From Candidatus Moranbacteria bacterium RIFCSPHIGHO2_01_FULL_55_24 (lineage in GTDB: Bacteria; Patescibacteria; Paceibacteria; Moranbacterales; UBA1568), in contig MFRW01000004.1 of NCBI GenBank assembly GCA_001786575.1, forward strand, positions 1-48,487: a stretch of DNA of 48,487 bases, in the 5' to 3' direction. The notes beneath the pieces are model-generated. The model was not told the origin of the DNA. It saw only the letters and a program-made list of their open reading frames with translations, and ran no database searches. Shown one piece after another: positions 31,356 through 38,850 of the stretch. The translations under genes were made by a program, and so were the position numbers. How positions within the stretch are numbered: position 1 is the first letter of the stretch; the number at the start of each line of letters is the position of its first letter.

Positions 31356-32251
31356 AAGGCAAGGTAGTCGGCTAAGCGCTCGATTTCTTGAGAAATACCG
31401 GGATCAAGGGTAAGCGCAGGGCAGGCGTTCACTTCGAATATCACCGGCTCGCCGTTTTCCTTTACTACGATATCTACGCCGGCTACCTGGATGTCGGTTA
31501 TCGCTGATGCCAGCAGGGCTTCTCGCCGGATCTCTTCCTTTACAGCATCTACGTCCATGAATTCCTCTCTTGCTCCAAGGTGGACATTGTTTCTGAATTC
31601 TTCTTTTTCGGAACGGATCTTCTTTTCGGCGACAGCGACCTTGTCGCCAGTCACTAGAAGGCGATACTCGAATGTGTTGGGTATGAATTCTTGCAAGAAT
31701 ATCGCTGATCGCTCGTTTTTTTCTGAAAGGCGGCCGATAACCTCTTGCAGAGAAGATAGGTCTTTCGCCAAGAAAACACCTGCTCCCTGGGAGGTATTGC
31801 ATTCTTTGACGACGATCGGGAAGCCGAGATATTCTTCGGCGCTTTTCAAGTGTTCTTCCGAGTAGCTTCCGGCGAAGTAGGTTTTCGGAATGGATGCTCC
31901 GGCCAATGCCAAGCGGAACATCTGAACGATCTTGGCGACATCCGAAGAATCCTTTATCTGCTCATGAAAGCGATCGATAAAGTAGACCCCTTTCTTTTTT
32001 GCCAGGTGCGCCAGCATAAAGGCGAGACCGCCATGCCTCCCTACTTTTCTCGGATAAATCGTATTCCAGTTTTCAAGAGGCTTTTTCTCAATAAAAAGAT
32101 CGACATTTCCTTTTTCGATGAACACCTCGATGTCCTCAAAACTTGAAACAGAAAATGCTACGCCGCGGCTGGAAAGCTGATCGCCGAGCAAGCCGAGAAG
32201 TTTTTGTACCCGAGGACCTGAAGCTTTCTTGCTTTTTAAAACGAGAAGCAT
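31340..32251 (-). CDS. ATP-grasp ligase, RimK-like
   Basis: 303 residues. ATP-grasp features: FPIVVKECNTSQGAGVFLAKD as the glycine-rich loop, FLQEFIPNTFEYRLLVTGDKV, and the Mg-binding PVIFEVNACPAL. The LAFMLAHLAKKKGVYFIDR portion is the pre-ATP-grasp domain. RimK relatives add glutamate or other amino acids to protein or peptide ends. It is packed between two other ATP-grasp genes, with 13 bp to the upstream one. Confidence 0.85.
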   Translation of the reverse strand: MLLVLKSKKASGPRVQKLLGLLGDQLSSRGVAFSVSSFEDIEVFIEKGNVDLFIEKKPLENWNTIYPRKVGRHGGLAFMLAHLAKKKGVYFIDRFHEQIKDSSDVAKIVQMFRLALAGASIPKTYFAGSYSEEHLKSAEEYLGFPIVVKECNTSQGAGVFLAKDLSSLQEVIGRLSEKNERSAIFLQEFIPNTFEYRLLVTGDKVAVAEKKIRSEKEEFRNNVHLGAREEFMDVDAVKEEIRREALLASAITDIQVAGVDIVVKENGEPVIFEVNACPALTLDPGISQEIERLADYLALCEKK

Positions 32252-32264
32252 ATGCGGATGAAGC

Positions 32265-33659
32265 TTATTTATTTACATCGATAAGAAATTTCCTCAAGCT
32301 TTTTCTCCCCACGATGACCGGGTATTCGAGATGGGAGCGCCCGATGATGGAAACTTTGGCAGGAACGGTAACGCCGTCTATCACCAGGTCTATTCTGACC
32401 ATCGGCCGATAGGAAGTGCCATGGGATGATTTGACTGGAACGGTGCTGGCGAGATCGGGAATATCCGCGAACAGCTTTTCGCGCTCCTCTTTCGAGAGTT
32501 CCTGCAAGATGTCCCGATTGGCTACCCTCCGCTCGAACTCTTCGAGAGCCTCATGAAAGCCGAGCTCTTCGGCGATTTGAGTATCAATGGAAGTGGAATC
32601 GGCACCTGTATCGATTTTGGCTTCGACTTCCAGTTCTTTCCCATCCTTACCGATCAGCTTCACTTTTTCTATTGCTCCGATGACCCGTTTACCGGAGATT
32701 TCCTCGATCTCTTCCTCGATCTCACCGCCGAAGAGATTCATGCCGACGCGGATACCTCGGTCGACTGATCGGATCTTCAGTCCGGAGACGCGGTCGAGAC
32801 GCTCCTTGAGTCCGGAGAGATTCGCCAGCTGGATAGAGAGACCTGGGCGGGCGTTTAGCTCGAGGATGACCGGCCCGCGCTCGCGATCGATCGCGATGTC
32901 CGCTCCCAGGAACCCGAGACCGGAAATCTTCTGCGCTTCTGCCGCCATCCGGAGAATCTCTTTCCAGTAGGGGATCTTGATACCCGAAAGCACGAGGCGC
33001 GTTCCAGGCACGTATTCGATGACATGCCCCTTGCCGATAATGGCGGTCGTGGTGGTGCCGGTTGCGAGGTCGATACCGACGCCGACAGCGCCCTGCTGGA
33101 GATTGGCTTTGCCGTCGGAACCTCTGGTCGGCAGACGGAGCATGGCCATTACCGGGACGGAATTGAAGACGATGACACGGATATCCGGGATGCCTTTGAA
33201 AGCATATGGTTTGAAGAGTTTCAAAAGCGTCAGGCGCTCTTCGAAGAAGGCAGTGTCGGGGATATTGGCGAGCGAGAAAGAGCCGTCGAGAATGTTTCTG
33301 ATATGGCTCTTCAGGTCTTCGATAGTGATCACTGTCCCATCGGCTTTGACCCAGGCATCGTCACGTCCTTTTTTCCGGGCATAGACGACGAGGATTCCCT
33401 CGCCGCCGAAGCCGCGGTTCGGCTTCAAGGCGAAGCTTGCCGGAAGCTTCGCCCAATCGAACTGTTCGAGCGCCTCATGGGTACTGATCTTCCCGATGAG
33501 AAGCGGCACGGCTAAACTGTTCTTCTTCAAGATGCGTTTGCAGAGGAGCTTGTTGTCTGCAATCTCCATGCCGCGCTTCCGGTTGTAGGGGCGGATGTAT
33601 TCCAGATTTCTCGCGTTCATGCCGAGAAGCTTCTGGCTCTTCCTGAAAAAATCGAACAT
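32265..33659 (-). CDS. Alpha-L-glutamate ligase-like ATP-grasp fused to RimB-type retropepsin
   Basis: 464 residues. Residues about 1-300 are ATP-grasp: FALKPNRGFGGEGILVV, FKGIPDIRVIVFNSVPVMAMLRLPT and GPVILELNARPGLSIQLAN. Residues about 325-464 are a retropepsin-like domain of the ATP-dependent zinc protease (RimB) family: AKIDTGADSTSID with catalytic-type D350, SSHGTSYRPMV, and HLEYPVIVGRKSLRKFLIDV at the end. In other bacteria these two are usually separate genes next to a transglutaminase-7TM gene; here they are one polypeptide. Fused ligase and protease suggest addition and removal of a peptide or glutamate tag. The substrate is unknown. Confidence 0.85.
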   Translation of the reverse strand: MFDFFRKSQKLLGMNARNLEYIRPYNRKRGMEIADNKLLCKRILKKNSLAVPLLIGKISTHEALEQFDWAKLPASFALKPNRGFGGEGILVVYARKKGRDDAWVKADGTVITIEDLKSHIRNILDGSFSLANIPDTAFFEERLTLLKLFKPYAFKGIPDIRVIVFNSVPVMAMLRLPTRGSDGKANLQQGAVGVGIDLATGTTTTAIIGKGHVIEYVPGTRLVLSGIKIPYWKEILRMAAEAQKISGLGFLGADIAIDRERGPVILELNARPGLSIQLANLSGLKERLDRVSGLKIRSVDRGIRVGMNLFGGEIEEEIEEISGKRVIGAIEKVKLIGKDGKELEVEAKIDTGADSTSIDTQIAEELGFHEALEEFERRVANRDILQELSKEEREKLFADIPDLASTVPVKSSHGTSYRPMVRIDLVIDGVTVPAKVSIIGRSHLEYPVIVGRKSLRKFLIDVNK

Positions 33660-33681
33660 ACGGGAGAAAATGGAAAAGAAA

Positions 33682-34338
33682 CTAGAGGTGAGGGAGGATC
33701 TTTCGGAAGCGGAAGTATTCCACGATGCGGAGCCCGGTCCATTTTCCGAGAGTGAAGTTGATCACGAAGGTGAAAAGGATGATCCACGGATAGCGGAGGA
33801 TGAGGATGGTGAGCATGTCCCAGCTTATGAGCGCGTAGCCGACGAGCGAGATAAGGAGGGTTTCCAGAGCCAGGAAAAAAGCGGCTTTGCTACCCTTCTC
33901 GATCTGGGTCGCGACGAATTTCTCGGCGAGCGTGATCATGATGAGAAGCGGGAAGATGGAAACCGAAGCGAGGCCGGTACGATGGAAGTGTCCGCCCGCG
34001 ACGAGGATCCCGAGGATGGCGAGGGCCACGATGGAAATCGTGATAGCAACACGCGGCAGGTACAGGAGGCGGAACTGCTTCAGGATAAAACGCGAGACCA
34101 TGCCCACCAGGATGATGCTGACGAAAATGGCGATGCCGTATTTGAGGCCGTTCGGATCGAAGGCGAAAAGAGCGAAGGTGATGATCGAAGGCGTATAGAT
34201 GCCGAACGCCTTGATGCCCACCACTTGGCGGAAGAAGGCGACGAGCGTCGCGACGACGGGAACCATCAAGAGGAGCGCGATGGTCTGAAGAGGCACGCCC
34301 TGCGAAACGATAAAACTGACCCAAGGATGGTAGTACAT
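33682..34338 (-). CDS. Stand-alone 7TM protein of the transglutaminase-7TM family
   Basis: 218 residues, about seven hydrophobic helices. The stretch LLLMVPVVATLVAFFRQVVG and KAFGIYTPSIITFALF, then LLYLPRVAITISIVALAIL, are the pattern of the 7TM part of inactive-transglutaminase-fused 7TM proteins that accompany alpha-L-glutamate ligase and RimB genes. The transglutaminase-like N-terminal half is absent, since the protein begins directly at the first helix. It is the first gene of the cassette and lies 22 bp before the ligase-protease fusion. It probably holds the enzymes' substrate at the membrane; that is inference. Confidence 0.75.
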   Translation of the reverse strand: MYYHPWVSFIVSQGVPLQTIALLLMVPVVATLVAFFRQVVGIKAFGIYTPSIITFALFAFDPNGLKYGIAIFVSIILVGMVSRFILKQFRLLYLPRVAITISIVALAILGILVAGGHFHRTGLASVSIFPLLIMITLAEKFVATQIEKGSKAAFFLALETLLISLVGYALISWDMLTILILRYPWIILFTFVINFTLGKWTGLRIVEYFRFRKILPHL

Positions 34339-34383
34339 ATGCGGAAGCGCTAATGGTTCAATCGTACTCTAGCTGTCTGTATC

Positions 34384-34878
34384 TTACTTCGAATTCTTGA
34401 TATTTTCCATGCGCCTCCGGTTGGCATGGCAGATCGCGATTGCGAGCGCATCCGCCGCGTCGTCGGGTTTCGGTATTTCTTTGAGCTTCAGGATGGCCTT
34501 GACCATCGTCTGGACCTGCAGTTTGTCCGCTTTCCCGTAATTGGTCAGCGCTTGTTTCACCTGAAGCGGAGTGTAACCGGCTATGGTAATACCGAACTTC
34601 TCGAGCGTCAAGAGGATCGCCCCGCGCGCCTGGCCGACGGAGATGGCAGTTTTCTGGTTATTGGAAAAGAAGAGCTCCTCCACAGAAGCTTCTTCCGGAA
34701 CATAGAGCTGGAGCAGGTGTTCCAAATCGGAAGCGATTTCTTCAAGCCGCTTCTCGAGGGGGAGTTCTTTGCTCGTGCTGATGTGGCCGAACGCGAGAGG
34801 AGTGATCTTCGATCCGATCACTTCGATCACGCCCCAGCCGACGGTCGCCGTGCCTGGATCGATGCCGATGATTTTCAT
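34384..34878 (-). CDS. ruvC: Holliday junction resolvase RuvC
   Basis: 164 residues. It cuts four-way junctions in partnership with RuvAB. The N-terminal IIGIDPGTATVGWGVIE has the first catalytic aspartate, VEELFFSNNQKTAISVGQARG and the C-terminal KPDDAADALAIAICH carry the remaining acidic residues. ruvB is encoded 823 bp upstream in the same series, with two small membrane protein genes between; ruvA is separate at 47648. Confidence 0.95.
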   Translation of the reverse strand: MKIIGIDPGTATVGWGVIEVIGSKITPLAFGHISTSKELPLEKRLEEIASDLEHLLQLYVPEEASVEELFFSNNQKTAISVGQARGAILLTLEKFGITIAGYTPLQVKQALTNYGKADKLQVQTMVKAILKLKEIPKPDDAADALAIAICHANRRRMENIKNSK

Positions 34879-34890
34879 GGGAGCGGATTT

Positions 34891-35439
34891 TTAGAGAGAG
34901 GCTTTCGGGGATCCGCTTGCGGCATCGCGAGTGATACGCATGATCGTATCTTTCAGATGGAGCGGATCCGGCACCTGGCGGAAAATGAAGCGCCCGTTCT
35001 CTCCGGCGGTCTGCACATACAGGTCGCCGAAATTGAACATGGTCGGGACGATGCCTTCGACAGTAGTGGTGATGTCCTGCACCCGGCCATAGGTCAGCTC
35101 GCTTATGTGGCGGACGAAAAGGCCTTTCTGTTCGATATTCAGGATACGTTCATCCGTGATGATCCAGATATCGAAATAGTAGTCGATCCAGACGAGAAAC
35201 CCGTAGAGCCAGAGAAAGACGAAAAGCGTGTTCTGTAGGAAGATGAGGAACCGGAAGCGCTCGCCGGCGGTAATTTCCGGAAAGAGCAGAGGAATCAGAA
35301 ACAGGCTTCCCAGGAGGAAGAACGCCATCACGAACACGATAAAGAGGTGCGAAAGCAGGTTGAACCAGTGCCGATGGACGATACTCACTACGGTTTCCGT
35401 CTCACGCTGTCCTGGGAAATGGATTTTTTTCATATTCAT
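34891..35439 (-). CDS. Membrane protein with bacterial PH-like domain
   Basis: 182 residues. Two hydrophobic helices (about 30-52 and 65-88) followed by a beta-rich soluble domain: DIWIITDERILNIEQKGLFVRHISELTYGRVQDITTTVEGI. These resemble the bPH2/YdbS-type pleckstrin-homology fold, with the usual ITNERIL-like and RIQDV-like positions. Function unknown; related proteins are membrane-associated. It lies between ruvC and a 2-TM protein gene in the ruvB series. Confidence 0.75.
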   Translation of the reverse strand: MNMKKIHFPGQRETETVVSIVHRHWFNLLSHLFIVFVMAFFLLGSLFLIPLLFPEITAGERFRFLIFLQNTLFVFLWLYGFLVWIDYYFDIWIITDERILNIEQKGLFVRHISELTYGRVQDITTTVEGIVPTMFNFGDLYVQTAGENGRFIFRQVPDPLHLKDTIMRITRDAASGSPKASL

Positions 35440-35449
35440 AGAAGAATAT

Positions 35450-35674
35450 TCAGAGCGAGGAGGTTTGCGGGAGCAGATCGCCCCAAGGAAGAGTGAAAAA
35501 GAGGATCGCGTTCGTGAAGAGGAGAACCGTGATGACGCCTAAGAAGAGGAGAAGCGCCGCGAAAGCGGTCTTCTTGTCGAGAGAATAGTGCGCGATGTGG
35601 TACACGATGAAAAGAGCCGTGAATACATAGCTCATGAAAAGGAGCGTATAGAGGAGTCCGAACAGCGCCTGCAT
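35450..35674 (-). CDS. Small two-helix membrane protein
   Basis: 74 residues. Helices at about 5-28 and 37-62 with a short polar loop; the C-terminus is polar. Similar in size and layout to SecG, but without its clear signature, so I leave it unassigned. It is 10 bp upstream of the PH-domain gene and 26 bp downstream of ruvB, so it is co-transcribed. Confidence 0.55.
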   Translation of the reverse strand: MQALFGLLYTLLFMSYVFTALFIVYHIAHYSLDKKTAFAALLLFLGVITVLLFTNAILFFTLPWGDLLPQTSSL

Positions 35675-35700
35675 GCGGGTGTTTGTTTTCTTTTCCTATT

Positions 35701-36711
35701 CTACAACAATTTGTCCTGGTGGTCTTCCGGCATTTCCATCCCGAGATGCGAAAAGCCTTCCTTGGTGACGATGCGTCCGCGCGGGGTGCGCGCGAGAAAG
35801 CCGATCTGGATGAGGTAGGGCTCGTATACGTCTTCGATCGTCTGGATCTCTTCGCCGGTCACGGCAGCGAGCGACTGGACGCCGGCTGGCCCGCCTTTGA
35901 ATTTCTTTATGAGCGTTTCCAGGATATTGCGGTCAGTCGGTTCGAGGCCCAGGTAGTCGATTTCGTAGAGCGAGAGCGCTTCTTCTGCGACACCCTCGGT
36001 GATCGTGTCGGCATTCTGGATCTGGGCGAAGTCGCGCACGCGCTTTAAGATACGGTTCGCAACGCGGGGCGTCTGGCGGCTGGACCAGGCGATGCGCTTG
36101 GCGCCGGAATCATCCAGCCCGATCCCGAGGATCGAGGCGGAGCGCTTCACGATGCGCTCGATGTTTTCGGGCGTGTAGAATTCCAAGCGATGCGTCGATC
36201 CGAAACGGTTCCGTAGCGGATTGGAGAGCGATCCGAGGCGGGTGGTGGCGCCGATCAGGGTGAAACGCGGCAAGTCGAGCTGGATAGTGCGTGCTGCGGG
36301 CCCTTTGCCGATGATGATATCGAGCTTGTAGTCTTCCATCGCCGGGTACAGGACTTCCTCGATCAGCTTGTTCAAGCGGTGAATCTCGTCGATAAAGAGT
36401 ACATCGCCGTCATCGAGGTTCGTGAGGATGGAGCCGAGATCGCCGACTTTCTCGATAGCCGGGCCAGAAGTTACCTTTATATTCACGCCCATCTCTTTGG
36501 CGATGATGTGAGCGAGGGTGGTTTTGCCTAGACCGGCCGGCCCGTAGAGGAGCACGTGGTCGATCGTCTCTTTCCGCTTCTTGGCGGCCTGGATGAAGAT
36601 ATCGAGGTTCCGTTTGATCTTTTCCTGCCCGATATATTCGCCGAAACTCTGCGGCCGGAGGGTATTGTCGAGTGACTGCTCTTCAAAGCTCTGATTTTCG
36701 GTATTTATCAT
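35701..36711 (-). CDS. ruvB: Holliday junction branch migration ATPase RuvB
   Basis: 336 residues. AAA+ motor that drives branch migration with RuvA. Walker A GPAGLGKTTLAH, Walker B DVLFIDEIHRLN, sensor 1 LIGATTRLGSLSNPLRNRFG, and the C-terminal winged-helix GGPAGVQSLAAVTGE and RTPRGRIVT. First gene of a minus series ruvB, 2-TM, PH-domain, ruvC. Confidence 0.97.
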   Translation of the reverse strand: MINTENQSFEEQSLDNTLRPQSFGEYIGQEKIKRNLDIFIQAAKKRKETIDHVLLYGPAGLGKTTLAHIIAKEMGVNIKVTSGPAIEKVGDLGSILTNLDDGDVLFIDEIHRLNKLIEEVLYPAMEDYKLDIIIGKGPAARTIQLDLPRFTLIGATTRLGSLSNPLRNRFGSTHRLEFYTPENIERIVKRSASILGIGLDDSGAKRIAWSSRQTPRVANRILKRVRDFAQIQNADTITEGVAEEALSLYEIDYLGLEPTDRNILETLIKKFKGGPAGVQSLAAVTGEEIQTIEDVYEPYLIQIGFLARTPRGRIVTKEGFSHLGMEMPEDHQDKLL

Positions 36712-36756
36712 AAAAAAGGCTTAAACAAGGTAAAAATGTCCATTCAGTACCTTGCT

Positions 36757-36765
36757 ATTGTACCA
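36757..36765 (-). promoter_or_regulatory. Extended -10 promoter of ruvB
   Basis: Minus strand TGG-TACAAT. Start near 36750 gives a leader of about 38 nt. It is back to back with the plus-strand promoter at 36770. Confidence 0.55.
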
Positions 36766-36769
36766 CCTC

Positions 36770-36798
36770 TTGACAAAAAAACCAACCCGTGCTACTAT
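36770..36798 (+). promoter_or_regulatory. Strong promoter of the unidentified RNA
   Basis: TTGACA (36770-36775), 17 bp, TACTAT (36793-36798). No plus-strand coding region follows before the terminator at 37008. Confidence 0.8.
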
Positions 36799-36804
36799 CG
36801 AAAG

Positions 36805-37038
36805 TCGCTTCGTTACCAAATATCAGGTGAGAGCCTTTCACCTGTAGGCAATTTTTGGGGATATCTATCTTTTGTCCTCAAATTCGGGAATCGTTGTCCA
36901 GATCCGGGTAGGGTGGTTTCGCGCTGCGCTATTCCTCGACACTTTTCCTTTCCTCGGGCTCCTATGCCCGAGGATTTTGTCTGCAGTTGAAAGGTGAAGC
37001 GAAAAGCAAAAGCCCCTCTTTCGAGAGGGGCTTTTTTT
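36805..37038 (+). ncRNA. Unidentified structured non-coding RNA, about 230 nt
   Basis: A promoter and a terminator frame a stretch with no convincing coding region. Its ends pair: TCGCTTC (36805-36811) with GAAGCGA (36996-37002). Inside are a second long-range helix TAGGCA (36845-36850) with TGTCTG (36978-36983), and three hairpins: CAGGTGA/TCACCTG (36824-36844), TTTGGGGA/TCCTCAAA (36854-36882) and CCTCGGGC/GCCCGAGG (36952-36973). The conserved cores of tmRNA, SRP RNA and RNase P RNA were not found. 6S RNA has a similar size, but its rod shape is not what I see. Class unknown. Confidence 0.65.
37008..37038 (+). terminator. Shared terminator of the RNA (plus) and pilB (minus)
   Basis: AGCCCCTCT/AGAGGGGCT stem (37011-37032) closed by a TTCG tetraloop, with T7 on the plus strand and T-rich flank on the minus strand. 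Confidence 0.92.
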
Positions 37039-38797
37039 ATGCCTTTTTTTCAGGAAGAGGCGCTTCTCCCGGGCTATTTTCCAATATGTCATTATAGAGC
37101 GCCTCAAGCGCCTCATCGCGTCCGGTGTTGCGCCACACTTCTTCGAACGTGGTCCTGCCTTCGATCACCTTCAGGATGCCATCCTGGTTCATGGTGAGCA
37201 TGCCTTGCTCCCGCGCAGCTTTGCGGATCTCCTGTTCGGAGGCATATTCGTTTATCAGTTTCGCGATCCGGTCGCGGACCGGGAAGATTTCAAAAATCCC
37301 TTTGCGTCCGCGATAACCGCTAAAGTTGCACGAAGCGCAGCCGACGGGTTTATAGAGCACGGTGATTTCCGGGAGAACGACACCGGCTTCTTTGGGGATT
37401 GTCGCGAGGAGCTTCTTGAGAGCCTCTACGGTTTTGGTCGCGGGAGTATAGGCGGCTTTGCATTCCGGACAGAGGATGCGTACCAGACGCTGTCCGATGA
37501 AGAGATTCACCGCGCTTCCGATAAGCTGCGCCTTGATTCCGAGCTCACCTAAGCGGGTGATCGATGCGGGGGCGTCGTTCGTGTGAAGCGTCGTGAAGAC
37601 GAGATGGCCGGTCAAGGCGGCATTCACGGCTACTTCCGCGGTCTCGTCATCGCGGATCTCTCCTACGAGAATCACGTCGGGATCTTGGCGGACGATGGCG
37701 CGCAGAGCTTTCGCGAAATCATAATCCTGTCCCGGGGAGACTTCTGTCTGCACGACGCCGGGAATCGTGTACTCGATCGGATCTTCCACCGTGATGATCT
37801 TGATCTCCGGCGTATTGATGGCGCGGACCAGGCTATAGAGCGTCGTGGTCTTTCCCGAGCCGGTCGGGCCGGTGTTGATGATCATGCCGTGAGGCCTCTC
37901 TATCTGACGTTTGATTTCTTCATAAGCGCTGCCGTGCAGACCCAGTTCCTCGATCGGCACATTCGCATCCTCGCCGGTCAAGAGGCGCATATTGATCGTC
38001 TCGCCATGGCTCGAAGGGATCAGGTTGACGCGGATATCGATGCGTTTGTCGTTCTGCATGATGAAGAAGTGTCCGTCTTGCGAGCGCTCGCGGATGTTGA
38101 GCTTCATTTTTCCGAGCATCTTGATGCGCGAGAGGCCGAGGCGGTACATATCGCTCGGCAGATGGCCGATGTCTTCCAGGATGCCGTCGATGCGGTAGCG
38201 CAGCCGCGCGCCTTCTTCTTCCGGCTCGATATGGATGTCGCTCGCCCGGAGCTTCGCCGCGCCGGCGAGGATGATCTCGATCGCCCGGGAAGTCGGAACG
38301 GAATGGGCGGAATTCTTGAGGCTCAAAAGATCTCCGAAATCCGTTTCAAAGACGCGCAGATCTTCTCCGGAAAGGCTGATGCGCATCGAATCCAGATGTT
38401 CGATAAAGGGCTTTTTCGCGTATTCGGCCCACGCCTTTTCGAGAGAGGCGCTTGAGACGACGTAGGCTTTCGCTTCGAAGCCGTGTTCGGCGGCAAAGGC
38501 TTTGATGGCCGCGAGAGCCTCCGGGTTTTCCGGATCGGCGAGCGCGAAGCGGGCGATAGAATGTTCCTTCTGAAAAAGCGCTATCTGGAGCGAGCGAGCT
38601 TCGGTTTCTGGAAAGGTGCGTACGTCGTCGCCTTCCAAAGGAAAGACAGCAAGATCTATATAAGGAAGACCTGCTTTGTTCGCGAGCCGTAGCCCCGCTT
38701 CTTCGCGGGAAGTGGTTTCAAGTTTTTTCAAAACCTCCTCGGTTTTTCCTTCTTGGGATCCCGGAGTGAGGCTGGTGCGCTTGACGACTTTGACCAT
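37037..38797 (-). CDS. pilB: PilB/GspE-type assembly ATPase
   Basis: 586 residues. Hexameric ATPase that powers pilin polymerisation in type IV pili or related secretion machines. N-terminal GspE domain (about 25-150) and the ATPase: GPTGSGKTTTLYSLV (Walker A), Asp box ITVEDPIEY, ILVGEIRDDETAEVAVNAALTGH (Walker B) and FTTLHTNDA (His box). CPEC and CASC form the zinc-binding tetracysteine. Pilin and retraction ATPase genes are not adjacent; the upstream partner is a degenerate DHH protein. Confidence 0.94.
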   Translation of the reverse strand: MVKVVKRTSLTPGSQEGKTEEVLKKLETTSREEAGLRLANKAGLPYIDLAVFPLEGDDVRTFPETEARSLQIALFQKEHSIARFALADPENPEALAAIKAFAAEHGFEAKAYVVSSASLEKAWAEYAKKPFIEHLDSMRISLSGEDLRVFETDFGDLLSLKNSAHSVPTSRAIEIILAGAAKLRASDIHIEPEEEGARLRYRIDGILEDIGHLPSDMYRLGLSRIKMLGKMKLNIRERSQDGHFFIMQNDKRIDIRVNLIPSSHGETINMRLLTGEDANVPIEELGLHGSAYEEIKRQIERPHGMIINTGPTGSGKTTTLYSLVRAINTPEIKIITVEDPIEYTIPGVVQTEVSPGQDYDFAKALRAIVRQDPDVILVGEIRDDETAEVAVNAALTGHLVFTTLHTNDAPASITRLGELGIKAQLIGSAVNLFIGQRLVRILCPECKAAYTPATKTVEALKKLLATIPKEAGVVLPEITVLYKPVGCASCNFSGYRGRKGIFEIFPVRDRIAKLINEYASEQEIRKAAREQGMLTMNQDGILKVIEGRTTFEEVWRNTGRDEALEALYNDILENSPGEAPLPEKKA

Positions 38798-38850
38798 AGA
38801 GATATTTTTCTCTATTGTAGCGCACCCTTTTGTTCTCGGCCAAGGAATTT

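Noticed and set aside
35450..35674. SecG assignment for the 2-TM protein
   Set aside because: Length and helix number fit, but the typical SecG loop signature is not evident and the location in the ruv series is not diagnostic.
36805..37038. 6S RNA, tmRNA, SRP RNA or RNase P RNA
   Set aside because: No tag frame or tRNA-like end, no SRP tetraloop-receptor core, no GAGGAAAGUCC-type RNase P core; several branches rather than a rod, so I left it unnamed.
36865..37116. Small basic minus-strand frame across the RNA and the pilB end
   Set aside because: It crosses the terminator hairpin, has no homology pattern and its basic composition follows from the antisense of the RNA.
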